DNA of 35,603 bases, taken from positions 32,378 through 67,980 of the forward strand of contig NZ_LFEE01000023.1 in NCBI RefSeq assembly GCF_001039045.1. Direction: 5' to 3'. Below are positions 24,430 through 31,708 of the stretch, piece after piece (positions within the stretch are counted from its first letter, which is position 1; every line of letters begins with the position of its first letter). Position numbers and translations under genes: made by a program. The stretch is from Lactiplantibacillus herbarum. Its GTDB lineage: Bacteria > Bacillota > Bacilli > Lactobacillales > Lactobacillaceae. The notes under the pieces are model-generated. The model was not told the origin of the DNA, did no database searches, and was given only the letters and a program-made list of their open reading frames with translations.

Positions 24430-24528
24430 AACGTAGTTCCTCCATTTTTATTATTCGTCTCATATCAGCCTGCTGGCCTACTCGTCTCTTACTCAAGTTA
24501 ATTATTATCTGGATAAAATGTGACGGTT

Positions 24529-25005
24529 CTAAGCTCCGGCGCTACTACTGGCCGTTGCAAAGTCCGGTCCGTCCGATACGATAATCGAAATCGTGTATTC
24601 AAGTGCTCCGTTGACAGCAACGTTACCCATTTTGACGGTATATGAGCCAGTGAAAGAAGCTGTCATCCCATCAGGATAAGTGACCTTCCATTTATATTGC
24701 TTATTGTCACCATTGTGCGTTAAAGCCGTTGCAAAGTTGCTGCCCTTGTACACAAAGGTAAAAGCTAACGTTGATGTATTTTCAATCCCAGGAACTGACT
24801 TCTTTTTCGTATCTGATAAATCAGTCACATCAATATTTTCTGGGTCTGAACCCATGTCAGGAACGGTCTTAATACCGCCAATTTCATCAAACTTAGTGCC
24901 ATCCACTGACATTTCAAGCTTGGTCCCTGTTCCGGCAAGCCCGGCACTAGCGTCTGCAGCAAATCGTTGTAAATCAAATACTGTTAAATTCTTTTTCAAT
25001 TTCAA
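24529..25005 (-). CDS. Major tail (tube) protein with L27-like N-terminal motif
   Basis: 158 residues, beta-rich, with KLEMSVDGTKFDEIGGIKTVPD and DVTDLSDTKKKSVPGI, matching phage tail tube proteins. The N-terminus MKLKKNLTVFDLQRFA-ADAS contains L-Q-R-F-A, like the L27 extension that Prp proteases remove (consensus LNLQFFA). If cut, the mature protein would begin at Ala17. The start is TTG at 25005 with AAAGG upstream; a second in-frame TTG lies two codons on. Tube subunits stack around the tape measure under the chaperones encoded next. Confidence 0.82.
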   Translation of the reverse strand: MKLKKNLTVFDLQRFAADASAGLAGTGTKLEMSVDGTKFDEIGGIKTVPDMGSDPENIDVTDLSDTKKKSVPGIENTSTLAFTFVYKGSNFATALTHNGDNKQYKWKVTYPDGMTASFTGSYTVKMGNVAVNGALEYTISIIVSDGPDFATASSSAGA

Positions 25006-25013
25006 TCATCCTT

Positions 25014-25382
25014 TCAACTTTCAAATACGCGGTGACTAGTGTTATCAACAACACCAGTAAATCGTAATACAGTGCGATTCACACCCGCTAAATTGCTATC
25101 ACCAATATCGCTTGAAAAGCCCATATCACCAAATGATGACATGAGCTTATTCGTGATCGCCGTTGTGCTACCTTCTTTTAAGAAGAGGTCAATTGTGATC
25201 GTCCATTCCGTTTGCAACTCTTGCTGATTAGCATCACGAAAATAGGCTTTATGTGCCGTGTTGTATACAGCGATTGGGAACACCGTTAAATTATCTGGGT
25301 ACGTGGTTGAGACCTGTTTAATTTCCGGTATAGCCGTTAGTGCTTGATACACTACTGACTTCACATTAATAATTACCATCAA
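25014..25382 (-). CDS. Tail terminator / head-tail joining protein
   Basis: 122 residues with INVKSVVYQALTAIPEI at the N-terminus, WTITIDLFLKEGS in the middle and a C-terminal strand RTVLRFTGVVD. Size, fold pattern and position directly before the tail tube gene fit the tail terminator (gpU/gp17-like) family that caps the tube and joins it to the head. It overlaps the gp10-like gene by 4 bp, so translation is coupled. Confidence 0.7.
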   Translation of the reverse strand: MMVIINVKSVVYQALTAIPEIKQVSTTYPDNLTVFPIAVYNTAHKAYFRDANQQELQTEWTITIDLFLKEGSTTAITNKLMSSFGDMGFSSDIGDSNLAGVNRTVLRFTGVVDNTSHRVFES

Positions 25383-25930
25383 CTACCCCCTAATTTGTTA
25401 TGGAGTGCGGCCTCCACACTCTGCTTAATCATCTCTGGTGCCTCACGACTGGCTTGTTTGACGGCGGGGGTTAAAAACTGGCGGGCGGGTTGACCGCTTG
25501 TCCGATAGAATGTGTGTCCGTCGATTTCGATTTTAGGCATACCATACAGTTCACTCAGGTCAGTATCAACGTCATCAGCAGGAATGAACCAAGGCGTTTG
25601 CCTGTACACTGGTGTAAATCCACCGGGTAAATCTTTTTGCGACTCCTCACCTACTCGTCCAGTACCGAGCTCACGAAATAGCGCTACTGGGTCATCGGAC
25701 CAGACACGACCGACAATCTTGCCATCACTATCGACAACCTCATATTTAATACTTCGAGCCAACTCACCATTTCCATACTTAACGCTGGATTGAAGTTCTT
25801 TGACTGCATAGCCCTCTGCTTTCTCAACAACATCAAAAGTAGCATCCCAGATGGCATTGTGAACCACACTGGGCATTTTTTTGAGCTGAGCTTTCAGCTT
25901 ATCACTGCCACGCCATTCAACTTCAGCCAT
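25379..25930 (-). CDS. HK97 gp10-like head-tail protein
   Basis: 183 residues. GSDKLKAQLKKMPSVVHNAI, then VKYGNGELARSI and ALFRELGTGR are the hallmarks of the HK97-gp10 family. A central loop (about 110-150) enlarges the protein compared with the usual 130-150 residues. It participates in head-tail joining. Start ATG 25930, with an AGGCG-like ribosome site, one base after the head closure gene. Confidence 0.82.
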   Translation of the reverse strand: MAEVEWRGSDKLKAQLKKMPSVVHNAIWDATFDVVEKAEGYAVKELQSSVKYGNGELARSIKYEVVDSDGKIVGRVWSDDPVALFRELGTGRVGEESQKDLPGGFTPVYRQTPWFIPADDVDTDLSELYGMPKIEIDGHTFYRTSGQPARQFLTPAVKQASREAPEMIKQSVEAALHNKLGGS

Positions 25931-25931
25931 C

Positions 25932-26279
25932 CTATTCGCCTCGTTTACGTTGCTCTAAAGTGATATTTTTATGGGTGCTGAATGTTTGTATCGAATTGAT
26001 AACGTAATCTGGCTCGCTATCTTTAGTAACATTGACACAAACACCCCAATTTTCTTGTTGACCTTCATTGATCTGATTACCTTGATACTTACCAGATTTA
26101 ATGTACTTAAGGTCTTTGCCCCAGATTTGCGCATTCACTGAACCGCCAGCAGCTTGAATGTTCATCCTCACTGCAATTGGATTGCTCCATCCCGCCGTAA
26201 TGACATTACCTTCATCATCGTGGCCTGATTGTTGTTGTCGTAAATAAACAGTTGTCAGGTCTGTTGGTCTAAGGCGCAT
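25932..26279 (-). CDS. Head closure / head-tail joining protein
   Basis: 115 residues, beta-barrel-like: DLTTVYLRQQQSG at the N-terminus and DYVINSIQTFSTHKNITLEQRKR at the C-terminus fit SPP1 gp16-like phage head closure proteins. It sits between the connector and the gp10 gene in the conserved order. Its ATG overlaps the preceding stop (TAATG). Confidence 0.72.
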   Translation of the reverse strand: MRLRPTDLTTVYLRQQQSGHDDEGNVITAGWSNPIAVRMNIQAAGGSVNAQIWGKDLKYIKSGKYQGNQINEGQQENWGVCVNVTKDSEPDYVINSIQTFSTHKNITLEQRKRGE

Positions 26280-26611
26280 TAGAATCGCCTCGTTTTCGCG
26301 ACTCGGTAAGGTGCTAGCGCGGTTTTAATTATGTTAGGTAGTCCCAGTTCAAACGATTGAGAAACGCCGCCTTCTGACCGCGATGCTTCGCCTTCTGTTC
26401 CTTGCTCGTTGTACATGATAATGGCAAGCCGTTTTGCCTGAATTAGAATCGGTGTCGAGAGTGAAGACCGGGTATAATCCAAGCACGTTTGAACAGCATC
26501 ATCAAAGATGTCATCAACCACCGCAGCATCCGGCGTGTCTTTCTTAACACCTAATCGCGTATATAGTCTTGTCAATTGTCCCGCCTTATCTGGTGGGCTT
26601 GGTTTAGCCAT
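26279..26611 (-). CDS. Head-tail connector (gp6/gp15-like adaptor)
   Basis: 110 residues, mainly helical, with LTRLYTRLGVKKDTPDAAVV and DYTRSSLSTPILIQAKRLAIIMYNE, as in phage connector families that dock below the portal. A Ser/Glu-rich loop (EGEASRSEGG) precedes the C-terminal helix. Start ATG 26611 with GAGGATG upstream. Confidence 0.78.
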   Translation of the reverse strand: MAKPSPPDKAGQLTRLYTRLGVKKDTPDAAVVDDIFDDAVQTCLDYTRSSLSTPILIQAKRLAIIMYNEQGTEGEASRSEGGVSQSFELGLPNIIKTALAPYRVAKTRRF

Positions 26612-26622
26612 ACGATCATCCT

Positions 26623-26799
26623 CTATTCTTCGTCGTCTGTTTCTAACTGAGCATTATCGGCAGTTTTCTCGTCCTTCTGCTTATCAAGACAAACAAAAAG
26701 CTCATCATTGAACGCGTCTTGCGTAATGCTGAGCTCATCACCTTTTTTATACCGAGTATCTTTATACCGAATTGGGTAATCTTTAACGCGAACCTTCAT
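26623..26799 (-). CDS. Small hypothetical protein between capsid and connector genes
   Basis: 58 residues from ATG 26799, chosen because GAGGTG lies 7 nt upstream; an in-frame TTG at 26805 is too close to that site. A short KOW-like beta part (KVRVKDYPIRYKDTRYKKGDE) is followed by an acidic, disordered tail. Such small genes at this place are common in Firmicutes phages; function unknown. Confidence 0.65.
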   Translation of the reverse strand: MKVRVKDYPIRYKDTRYKKGDELSITQDAFNDELFVCLDKQKDEKTADNAQLETDDEE

Positions 26800-26811
26800 T
26801 ATCAATCACCT

Positions 26812-27834
26812 CTAGGCTAAAACCTGAGCTTGAAATACCTCATCCGCCGCGGCAAACGCTGGAAGCGCAACTGCTGAGGCTTTTTCCCAAGTCCCAATTG
26901 GATCATTAGTTTCGGTATAAATCATATCGTAAACATTACCCACAGCGTTAATTTGCGCTGGGCCACTGAATTGTGCTAACTCTTCTGGAGTTGGTCCAAA
27001 CACTTTATTACCAATCGGGTCATCGTTCATTAAGACAAGTCGATTTTCTGGGAAGTAACGACTCTTGGTAATCTTGCCATCTTTTCCGACTTGGGTATAT
27101 TTTTGATCATAAGTCCGAAAAATTGGTAAACCTTGTGCCTGCATGAAGGTGTCAAAGTCGGCTTGTCCAAGTGCCCGAGTAGAGTTACCATACACGGCTT
27201 GTAGAACTTTGGTATTAGTCGTAATCAATCGATAAATCTTCCGACTAGTTAGCGCCCGGGTTGGTGTAATATCCATCTTATCGCACCAGCGCGTAATATC
27301 ACCAAGGATATCCGCGTCGCCGTTATCCCATGTAGCAGCTCCAGTCAAAGCTTCCTGATGTTCAGTCGGAACTTGATAATCAAGTTGGACAGCAAGTTTA
27401 CCACTTTCATCTGGCAAAATAGTCTTACCTGTTGCTAAAACGTCCATAGTGGTCTTTTCAATTCGTGCTAAAACGCCTTGATTGAGCACATCAAAGTCGT
27501 TATAAACATGTTGTTGCAAGTAGCTAGCTTCTGCAGGCGTCCGCGGATTGAGCATCGCATACAAATCTTTTTCTTTAATCTGCATCTTGCGCTTAATCAA
27601 AGCCAGTTCGATGGCAGCGCCCGAGGCAGACCGACTGCCAATTTCGGCTTCACTATCAAAAGCCGCATAGGATGCAATCACTGGAATTCGATTTTGACGT
27701 TTCAAGATATCAACAGTTAGTGAGTTGACTTTGATTGCTGGGAATAGTTCATCACCTTGCATCGCTGGATACTGCCGATTCAATGAAAAATCGATTAAAT
27801 CATGTTGCGTGAATAAATCTGAAATTTGAGCCAT
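26812..27834 (-). CDS. Major capsid protein, lambda gpE family
   Basis: 340 residues beginning MAQISDLFTQHDLIDF. The central IGSRSASGAAIELALIKRKMQIKEKD, the DITRWCDKMDITPTRALTSRK stretch and the late motif GPTPEELAQFSG match the phage capsid family E rather than the HK97 gp5 family. There is no long N-terminal delta domain, agreeing with the separate scaffold gene upstream. Strong ribosome site AAAGGAGGAG before ATG 27834. The preceding gene is the decoration-like protein, as in the lambda D-E pair. Confidence 0.9.
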   Translation of the reverse strand: MAQISDLFTQHDLIDFSLNRQYPAMQGDELFPAIKVNSLTVDILKRQNRIPVIASYAAFDSEAEIGSRSASGAAIELALIKRKMQIKEKDLYAMLNPRTPAEASYLQQHVYNDFDVLNQGVLARIEKTTMDVLATGKTILPDESGKLAVQLDYQVPTEHQEALTGAATWDNGDADILGDITRWCDKMDITPTRALTSRKIYRLITTNTKVLQAVYGNSTRALGQADFDTFMQAQGLPIFRTYDQKYTQVGKDGKITKSRYFPENRLVLMNDDPIGNKVFGPTPEELAQFSGPAQINAVGNVYDMIYTETNDPIGTWEKASAVALPAFAAADEVFQAQVLA

Positions 27835-27853
27835 TTGTTTTCTCCTCCTTTAA

Positions 27854-28204
27854 TTAGGCTTGTGATACGGCGGCAGCGTCCGTATCAGTGAAAGTAATCT
27901 TCTTTAATGCCGTGATAGCCTCAGCTGTTGGCGCCACTGGTAAGCGTTGGCCAAATAAATAGCCTTCAACAATCACGCCAACCATTTGAGGACCATGTGT
28001 AACGTCCACTTCATTAATCGTGACTCCTTCCGCCTTAGCGTCATTAGTTGGATAAATCGTGCCGGCTGGAATAACTTTATGTCCAAAAGCATCCGTCTTC
28101 ACCGCGTAACTGGTGTCATCAACCTGCCGTGAGAATGATACGAACTTTTCAGATGCCATGAAATTCTTTTGTTCTACTGTTCCTTTATCAAATACATAGG
28201 CCAT
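27854..28204 (-). CDS. Putative head decoration protein
   Basis: 116 residues, beta-rich, with TDAFGHKVIPAGTIYP and MVGVIVEGYLFGQRLP. The place between scaffold and gpE-like capsid, and the size, match lambda gpD-type decoration proteins that stabilise the expanded head. Sequence similarity is only general, so the function rests mainly on gene order. GGGAGGTAC lies before the ATG. Confidence 0.6.
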   Translation of the reverse strand: MAYVFDKGTVEQKNFMASEKFVSFSRQVDDTSYAVKTDAFGHKVIPAGTIYPTNDAKAEGVTINEVDVTHGPQMVGVIVEGYLFGQRLPVAPTAEAITALKKITFTDTDAAAVSQA

Positions 28205-28218
28205 AATCTAGTACCTCC

Positions 28219-28896
28219 CTATTTTGTCGCCCATAAACTGGACTTTGCTGGCTTTTGCGAGTTATTTAATTTTTCAGCTGCTGTTGCACCTTCAGATTTA
28301 TTTGCGGATGTATCAGCACCCGGCAATGTGGTCCCACTGCTTGCGATTCGCTTATCGATTGCTTGCTGTAAACTCTCTGTAAATGCCTTGCTCATTGCAG
28401 TGTAAGCCGCTTCAATGCCTTTATCATCTGCTAAAACATCATCACCAAAAGCCGCAATCAGTGCTGTCGGCAAATCGTCTGCACCCAGTCGAGCCGTCAC
28501 TTTGGCTTTATTTTCAACAATAGTTCCATGACGCTGTGATTCAGCAAGTTGCTTGGTTAATTGGTCTTTATCATAGTTGGCCTTTTCCAGGTCAGTCATC
28601 TTGTCGTAATCTTTTTGCTGCTGAGCTTCACTAGCCTGTTTTTCATCATGTGTTTTAATTGCCGAAGCAATCAGCTTATCAACACTTGATTGCCAGTCCT
28701 TTTCACTAGCAAACGATTTAAACGGCGTATCTGCCTGATTGTCTTGGTCAGAGTCGTCATTGTTGCTATTTTGATTGGCGTCGGTTGTGTTAGGCGTGCT
28801 ATCAGCCGTCTGATTGCTACCTTCATCCCCGCCAGTTCCATTATCACCGTCAGCAAACATCTGTAAATTCATCTTTAGTTTGAGTAGCTTTTTCAT
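28219..28896 (-). CDS. Capsid scaffold protein (DUF4355) with L27-like N-terminal motif
   Basis: 225 residues. MKKLLKLKMNLQMFA-DGDN closely resembles the start of Firmicutes ribosomal protein L27 (LNLQFFA), the site cut by Prp proteases. A disordered Asn/Asp/Thr-rich region (20-60) precedes a long helical scaffold body (65-190, with KMTDLEKANYDKDQLTKQL) and a basic C-terminus that should contact the capsid. DUF4355 is the usual scaffold family of such phages. The ribosome site GGAGGAATT precedes ATG 28896. Removal of the N-terminus during assembly is likely if the protease encoded at 31412-31708 is active. Confidence 0.82.
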   Translation of the reverse strand: MKKLLKLKMNLQMFADGDNGTGGDEGSNQTADSTPNTTDANQNSNNDDSDQDNQADTPFKSFASEKDWQSSVDKLIASAIKTHDEKQASEAQQQKDYDKMTDLEKANYDKDQLTKQLAESQRHGTIVENKAKVTARLGADDLPTALIAAFGDDVLADDKGIEAAYTAMSKAFTESLQQAIDKRIASSGTTLPGADTSANKSEGATAAEKLNNSQKPAKSSLWATK

Positions 28897-28941
28897 AATT
28901 AAATTCCTCCACGCCCACGCATTTCCGATAACTCAGGCCAC

Positions 28942-28988
28942 AAAAAAAGCACCCCGTGCATTACTCTAAGAGCCCCACACATTGTGCT
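28942..28988 (-). terminator. Possible internal terminator ahead of the scaffold gene
   Basis: A T7 run on the minus strand (A run 28942-28948) follows either a short GCAC/GTGC hairpin (28949-28959) or a longer AGCAC/GTGCT pairing (28948-28952/28984-28988). The stem is weak, so this is tentative. It lies in the 172-bp gap before the scaffold gene, the largest gap in the head genes. Confidence 0.4.
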
Positions 28989-29068
28989 AAATTGACCGTG
29001 GCGTCATTATCAGACCCACGCATGCTATTTAGTTTGAGTAGTTTAGAGACGTGCTCAGGTCATCCATG

Positions 29069-29275
29069 CTAATCCTGATGGAACATTGTCGAAAGGATCA
29101 TCGTGGCGGTTTGTATTGCTGTTACTTGATCATATCCTTTATTAAGTGCTTCCTCATAACATGTTAGAAATGCATCCGTCATGAGCTTAAAGCCTTGCTC
29201 CGTGTCAGCGTCAAACGTCAAGCCCTTCATTGCCATCTCGGTGTAACGCATTAAATCCGAATTATCTTTACTCAT
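29069..29275 (-). CDS. Small hypothetical phage protein
   Basis: 68 residues, helical, MSKDNSDLMRYTEMAMKG at the N-terminus. GAGGAG lies before ATG 29275. It is bracketed by two terminator-like hairpins (28942-28988 and 29296-29324). No family recognised. Confidence 0.6.
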   Translation of the reverse strand: MSKDNSDLMRYTEMAMKGLTFDADTEQGFKLMTDAFLTCYEEALNKGYDQVTAIQTATMILSTMFHQD

Positions 29276-29295
29276 CGTGTTCTCCTCGTCGTACT

Positions 29296-29324
29296 AAAAA
29301 ACGCCCAATCAAAATGATTGAACG
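29296..29324 (-). terminator. Internal terminator inside the late operon
   Basis: A 10-bp stem (29302-29311/29315-29324) whose two irregular pairs are G-U on the minus strand, followed by T6 (A run 29296-29301). It lies 3 bp after the stop of the 92-residue gene and before the scaffold-capsid block. Confidence 0.7.
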
Positions 29325-29326
29325 CC

Positions 29327-29605
29327 CTACATTGCAACAATAACGATATCTTGCCATTGGTCACGGATTTTCTTGCCATCAATTACATAATCAAGAATCT
29401 CATCAACGTCGTCAGTATCTTTGAAGTGATAATCAAAATCACCATTATCTTTAGAAATGATACGTTTGCCCTCACTGTCAAAGCCAATGTACCACTCAAC
29501 ATCATTGATTTTGATTTGAACCTCCATACGAACATCTAACGCAAATCGAAGTTGCTCCAAAGACTCTAAGTGATCCGAATCAGCTTTTACTCGTCTTACC
29601 ACCAT
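29327..29605 (-). CDS. Hypothetical phage protein, acidic
   Basis: 92 residues. The C-terminal part (EVQIKINDVEWYIGFDSEGKR... to DYVIDGKKIRDQW) has beta strands followed by a helix. The first ATG (29605) overlaps the MuF gene by 26 bp and has no clear ribosome site; ATG 29527, giving 66 residues, is an alternative. No family recognised. A terminator follows at once. Confidence 0.55.
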   Translation of the reverse strand: MVVRRVKADSDHLESLEQLRFALDVRMEVQIKINDVEWYIGFDSEGKRIISKDNGDFDYHFKDTDDVDEILDYVIDGKKIRDQWQDIVIVAM

Positions 29606-31265
29606 CTTTATTCACAATCCTTTCTGCAATCGTTAATTTCCGCCCAGGTTCTTCACGCCGGGGAACAATCTTGCCATTTTTCTTTGTAACGCGTAACCAG
29701 GGATGCGCGTGTGGCACAATCGTGTGCATTTTAGCATTACCATGGTCGGTAAAATCAATGTCCAGCCGGGCCTTTCCTGTCTTACCATAATATCTTCGTG
29801 TAACTAGTTGTCCATCGACATAACGGTCAAAAACTGAGTTGGCTTCCTGTTGATACGGAACACCGTGCACTTCACCAAAATTGTGTACATTGTTCAACGC
29901 AAATTGTTCGCGCCGAACCTCGCGCGCTACTTTCAACAGGTTCTGATAACTATCACTGTCATTATACTTCATCGTTTGAAAATCTTCGAATGTTTCGGGT
30001 ACGTTATCTCCACCTAAAATCCGTTTGTATTCATCATACTGGGTAGTATCATACCGACGATTGCCAACCCGATTATCTAAACTATCGAAAGCCTGCGGAC
30101 CATGCTTTAAGATTACTGCCTGGCGCCAATCCTGATAAGTAGCATCCGGCTTCAGCTTGAGCTTTTCACCAGTAATTGGATCATTCGCTGTCCGTTGCAT
30201 CATGTACTGGCTATCTGACAAATAGATGATTGCGACAGTTCGGCAAAATGGATGTAACGGCGGAAAATTAACATTCACTTCCGCTTCATCTACGTTAAAT
30301 ACACGGCCGTCAATACTACGACAGATTTTTGAAGTCCGCATATCCAGCACGGCAACCAGTTGGTACTTTTTAACCCCGCGTCGTTTCCATTCATTGAGCT
30401 TCGTTTGATTATGAAAGTAGTTGGCTTCTGTTCTAATCAATCGTCGCGTATTGTAACTGCTAGTTCCAAACTCCTTAGCTAAAGCTTGTACCATGTCACG
30501 CTCACGCATACCACTCATCTGCTGAGCCGTGAATAGTTCACTGAGTCGGTCGGCTAGTTGGTCCGTGTTATGCCAAATCCGTTTAGAGTAGTTCTTGCCT
30601 TTAAACGGCGCATCTAATATAGCCTTAACGTACTTCCCTGACAACTCTTTAAACCGTGTTATTGGTTCGTCTGGGTTCACTTTAACTGTTACCATCTCTT
30701 TACCCGTTTTAGGGTCAAAGGTAGTTCTAGTGTGCATTTTAGGCTGACTATCAGCGCTCACGCCCGGAAGAATGACGTCTTTATCAAAGCCACCTATAAT
30801 ACTCTCGTTAGTTGCCTGATCAAGTGCTTCTTGAATTACCTTGGTATAAAGGTTCGTGGACTTCTCAATCTCAACAGATGCCGCTTGTTTCACCGCAATG
30901 TAGCTCTTAGCCTTGAGCTCTTCCAATCTGGTAATACGGCCCTTAGCTGCCATCTGTGATAAGTAGTTAGTCACTTGCTTCTTTGACTCCTTATCACTGA
31001 CATTATCAGCCAGGGCCCGTAACGTTACTAACTCAGTCGGACTAACATTGGTGTTTAAAATCTGTTGTGCCTCGGCCTCCGTCGCTTTACCGTCCGTAAA
31101 ATATCGTTTGTATATCTGTGATACCTCACCAGTCAAATAGTTCTGAGCACGCATGTACGCCCTTGCAATGATAGTCGCTTGTTTGGTTGCAGCATCATGT
31201 GATTTCTGTTCGCTCTGAACGGCTCGCAGTTGCCAGTAACTTAACTTGCGTTTGTCATCCGCCAC
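29580..31265 (-). CDS. Phage head morphogenesis protein (MuF / SPP1 gp7) with extra C-terminal domain
   Basis: 561 residues from GTG 31265 (GGAGGT upstream). Helical N-terminal half, then the MuF domain (about 275-340) with RLIRTEANYFHNQ, VLDMRTSKICRSIDG and the zinc-like FPPLHPFCRTV. After a linker (380-460) comes a separate domain (about 475-535): NSVFDRYVDGQLVTRRYYG, LDIDFTDHGN and IVPHAHPW, followed by a basic tail. MuF/gp7 proteins bind the portal and enter the procapsid. C-terminal additions on MuF proteins are often toxin-like or injected effectors; the His/Asp-rich motif here would suit such a module, but its activity is unknown. Confidence 0.85.
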   Translation of the reverse strand: MADDKRKLSYWQLRAVQSEQKSHDAATKQATIIARAYMRAQNYLTGEVSQIYKRYFTDGKATEAEAQQILNTNVSPTELVTLRALADNVSDKESKKQVTNYLSQMAAKGRITRLEELKAKSYIAVKQAASVEIEKSTNLYTKVIQEALDQATNESIIGGFDKDVILPGVSADSQPKMHTRTTFDPKTGKEMVTVKVNPDEPITRFKELSGKYVKAILDAPFKGKNYSKRIWHNTDQLADRLSELFTAQQMSGMRERDMVQALAKEFGTSSYNTRRLIRTEANYFHNQTKLNEWKRRGVKKYQLVAVLDMRTSKICRSIDGRVFNVDEAEVNVNFPPLHPFCRTVAIIYLSDSQYMMQRTANDPITGEKLKLKPDATYQDWRQAVILKHGPQAFDSLDNRVGNRRYDTTQYDEYKRILGGDNVPETFEDFQTMKYNDSDSYQNLLKVAREVRREQFALNNVHNFGEVHGVPYQQEANSVFDRYVDGQLVTRRYYGKTGKARLDIDFTDHGNAKMHTIVPHAHPWLRVTKKNGKIVPRREEPGRKLTIAERIVNKDGGKTSKS

Positions 31266-31281
31266 TCCTACACCTCCGAGC

Positions 31282-31404
31282 TTATAAAATCAAATACAGC
31301 AAAATTAAAATGCCTGTAATTGGCTTCCATCCAAGCGAAACTAATCCAAGCATTTTAATTATCACGATCACAAATACACCAATCGTTTTAATGATTTTAT
31401 TCAA
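31282..31404 (-). CDS. Tiny membrane protein between Prp and MuF genes
   Basis: A 40-residue frame beginning at TTG 31404 (NKIIKTIGVFVIVIIKML...GILILLYLIL). It has two hydrophobic helices separated by SLGWKP. It fills the 146-bp gap between two phage genes on the coding strand and ends 17 bp before the MuF start. The ribosome site is unclear (GAAGGG is about 14 nt off), so expression is uncertain. No family recognised. Confidence 0.45.
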   Translation of the reverse strand: MNKIIKTIGVFVIVIIKMLGLVSLGWKPITGILILLYLIL

Positions 31405-31411
31405 TTCTGAG

Positions 31412-31708
31412 TTAATTGCCCTTCACCACCACTTGCAAATTCTGAGGATATTGTGCTGAAATATCTTGTAGTCCGTGTAATAAGGTCTCACACAGAACTT
31501 TGTTATCAGCACTGGGCTCAATCAATCCAATAAACAAGCCACCATTTTCGTTAATAGTGGCGTTAGATAGCTCATTAGTGATGGCTTGGCCAAGCACCGA
31601 AACAGCAGCACAAACTAGGTCATGGCCCTTAATAGCACTATTCGCGTGGCCCGTTATCTGATAACTCACTACCTGCTTTTTGTTTAACTGAAACGTTGCC
31701 AGAATCAT
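31412..31708 (-). CDS. prp: Prp-family cysteine protease (ribosomal L27 / phage scaffold processing)
   Basis: 98 residues; Prp (DUF464, YsxB) proteins are about 100-110. The active-site pattern is complete: TGHA with His21, and GHDLVCAAVS with Cys33, the same spacing as His22/Cys34 of the staphylococcal enzyme. Host Prp removes the N-terminal extension of ribosomal protein L27 (after FFA), and phage capsid or scaffold proteins with the same motif are also cut. Here two virion proteins carry such a motif. A very good ribosome site, GAGGAGGT, stands before ATG 31708, inside the end of the portal gene (71 bp overlap). It probably acts in head and tail maturation of this phage. Confidence 0.85.
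   Translation of the reverse strand: MILATFQLNKKQVVSYQITGHANSAIKGHDLVCAAVSVLGQAITNELSNATINENGGLFIGLIEPSADNKVLCETLLHGLQDISAQYPQNLQVVVKGN

Noticed and set aside
31187-31459. 90-codon + strand open frame
   Set aside because: Antisense to MuF and Prp genes; the minus strand carries a better small membrane ORF.
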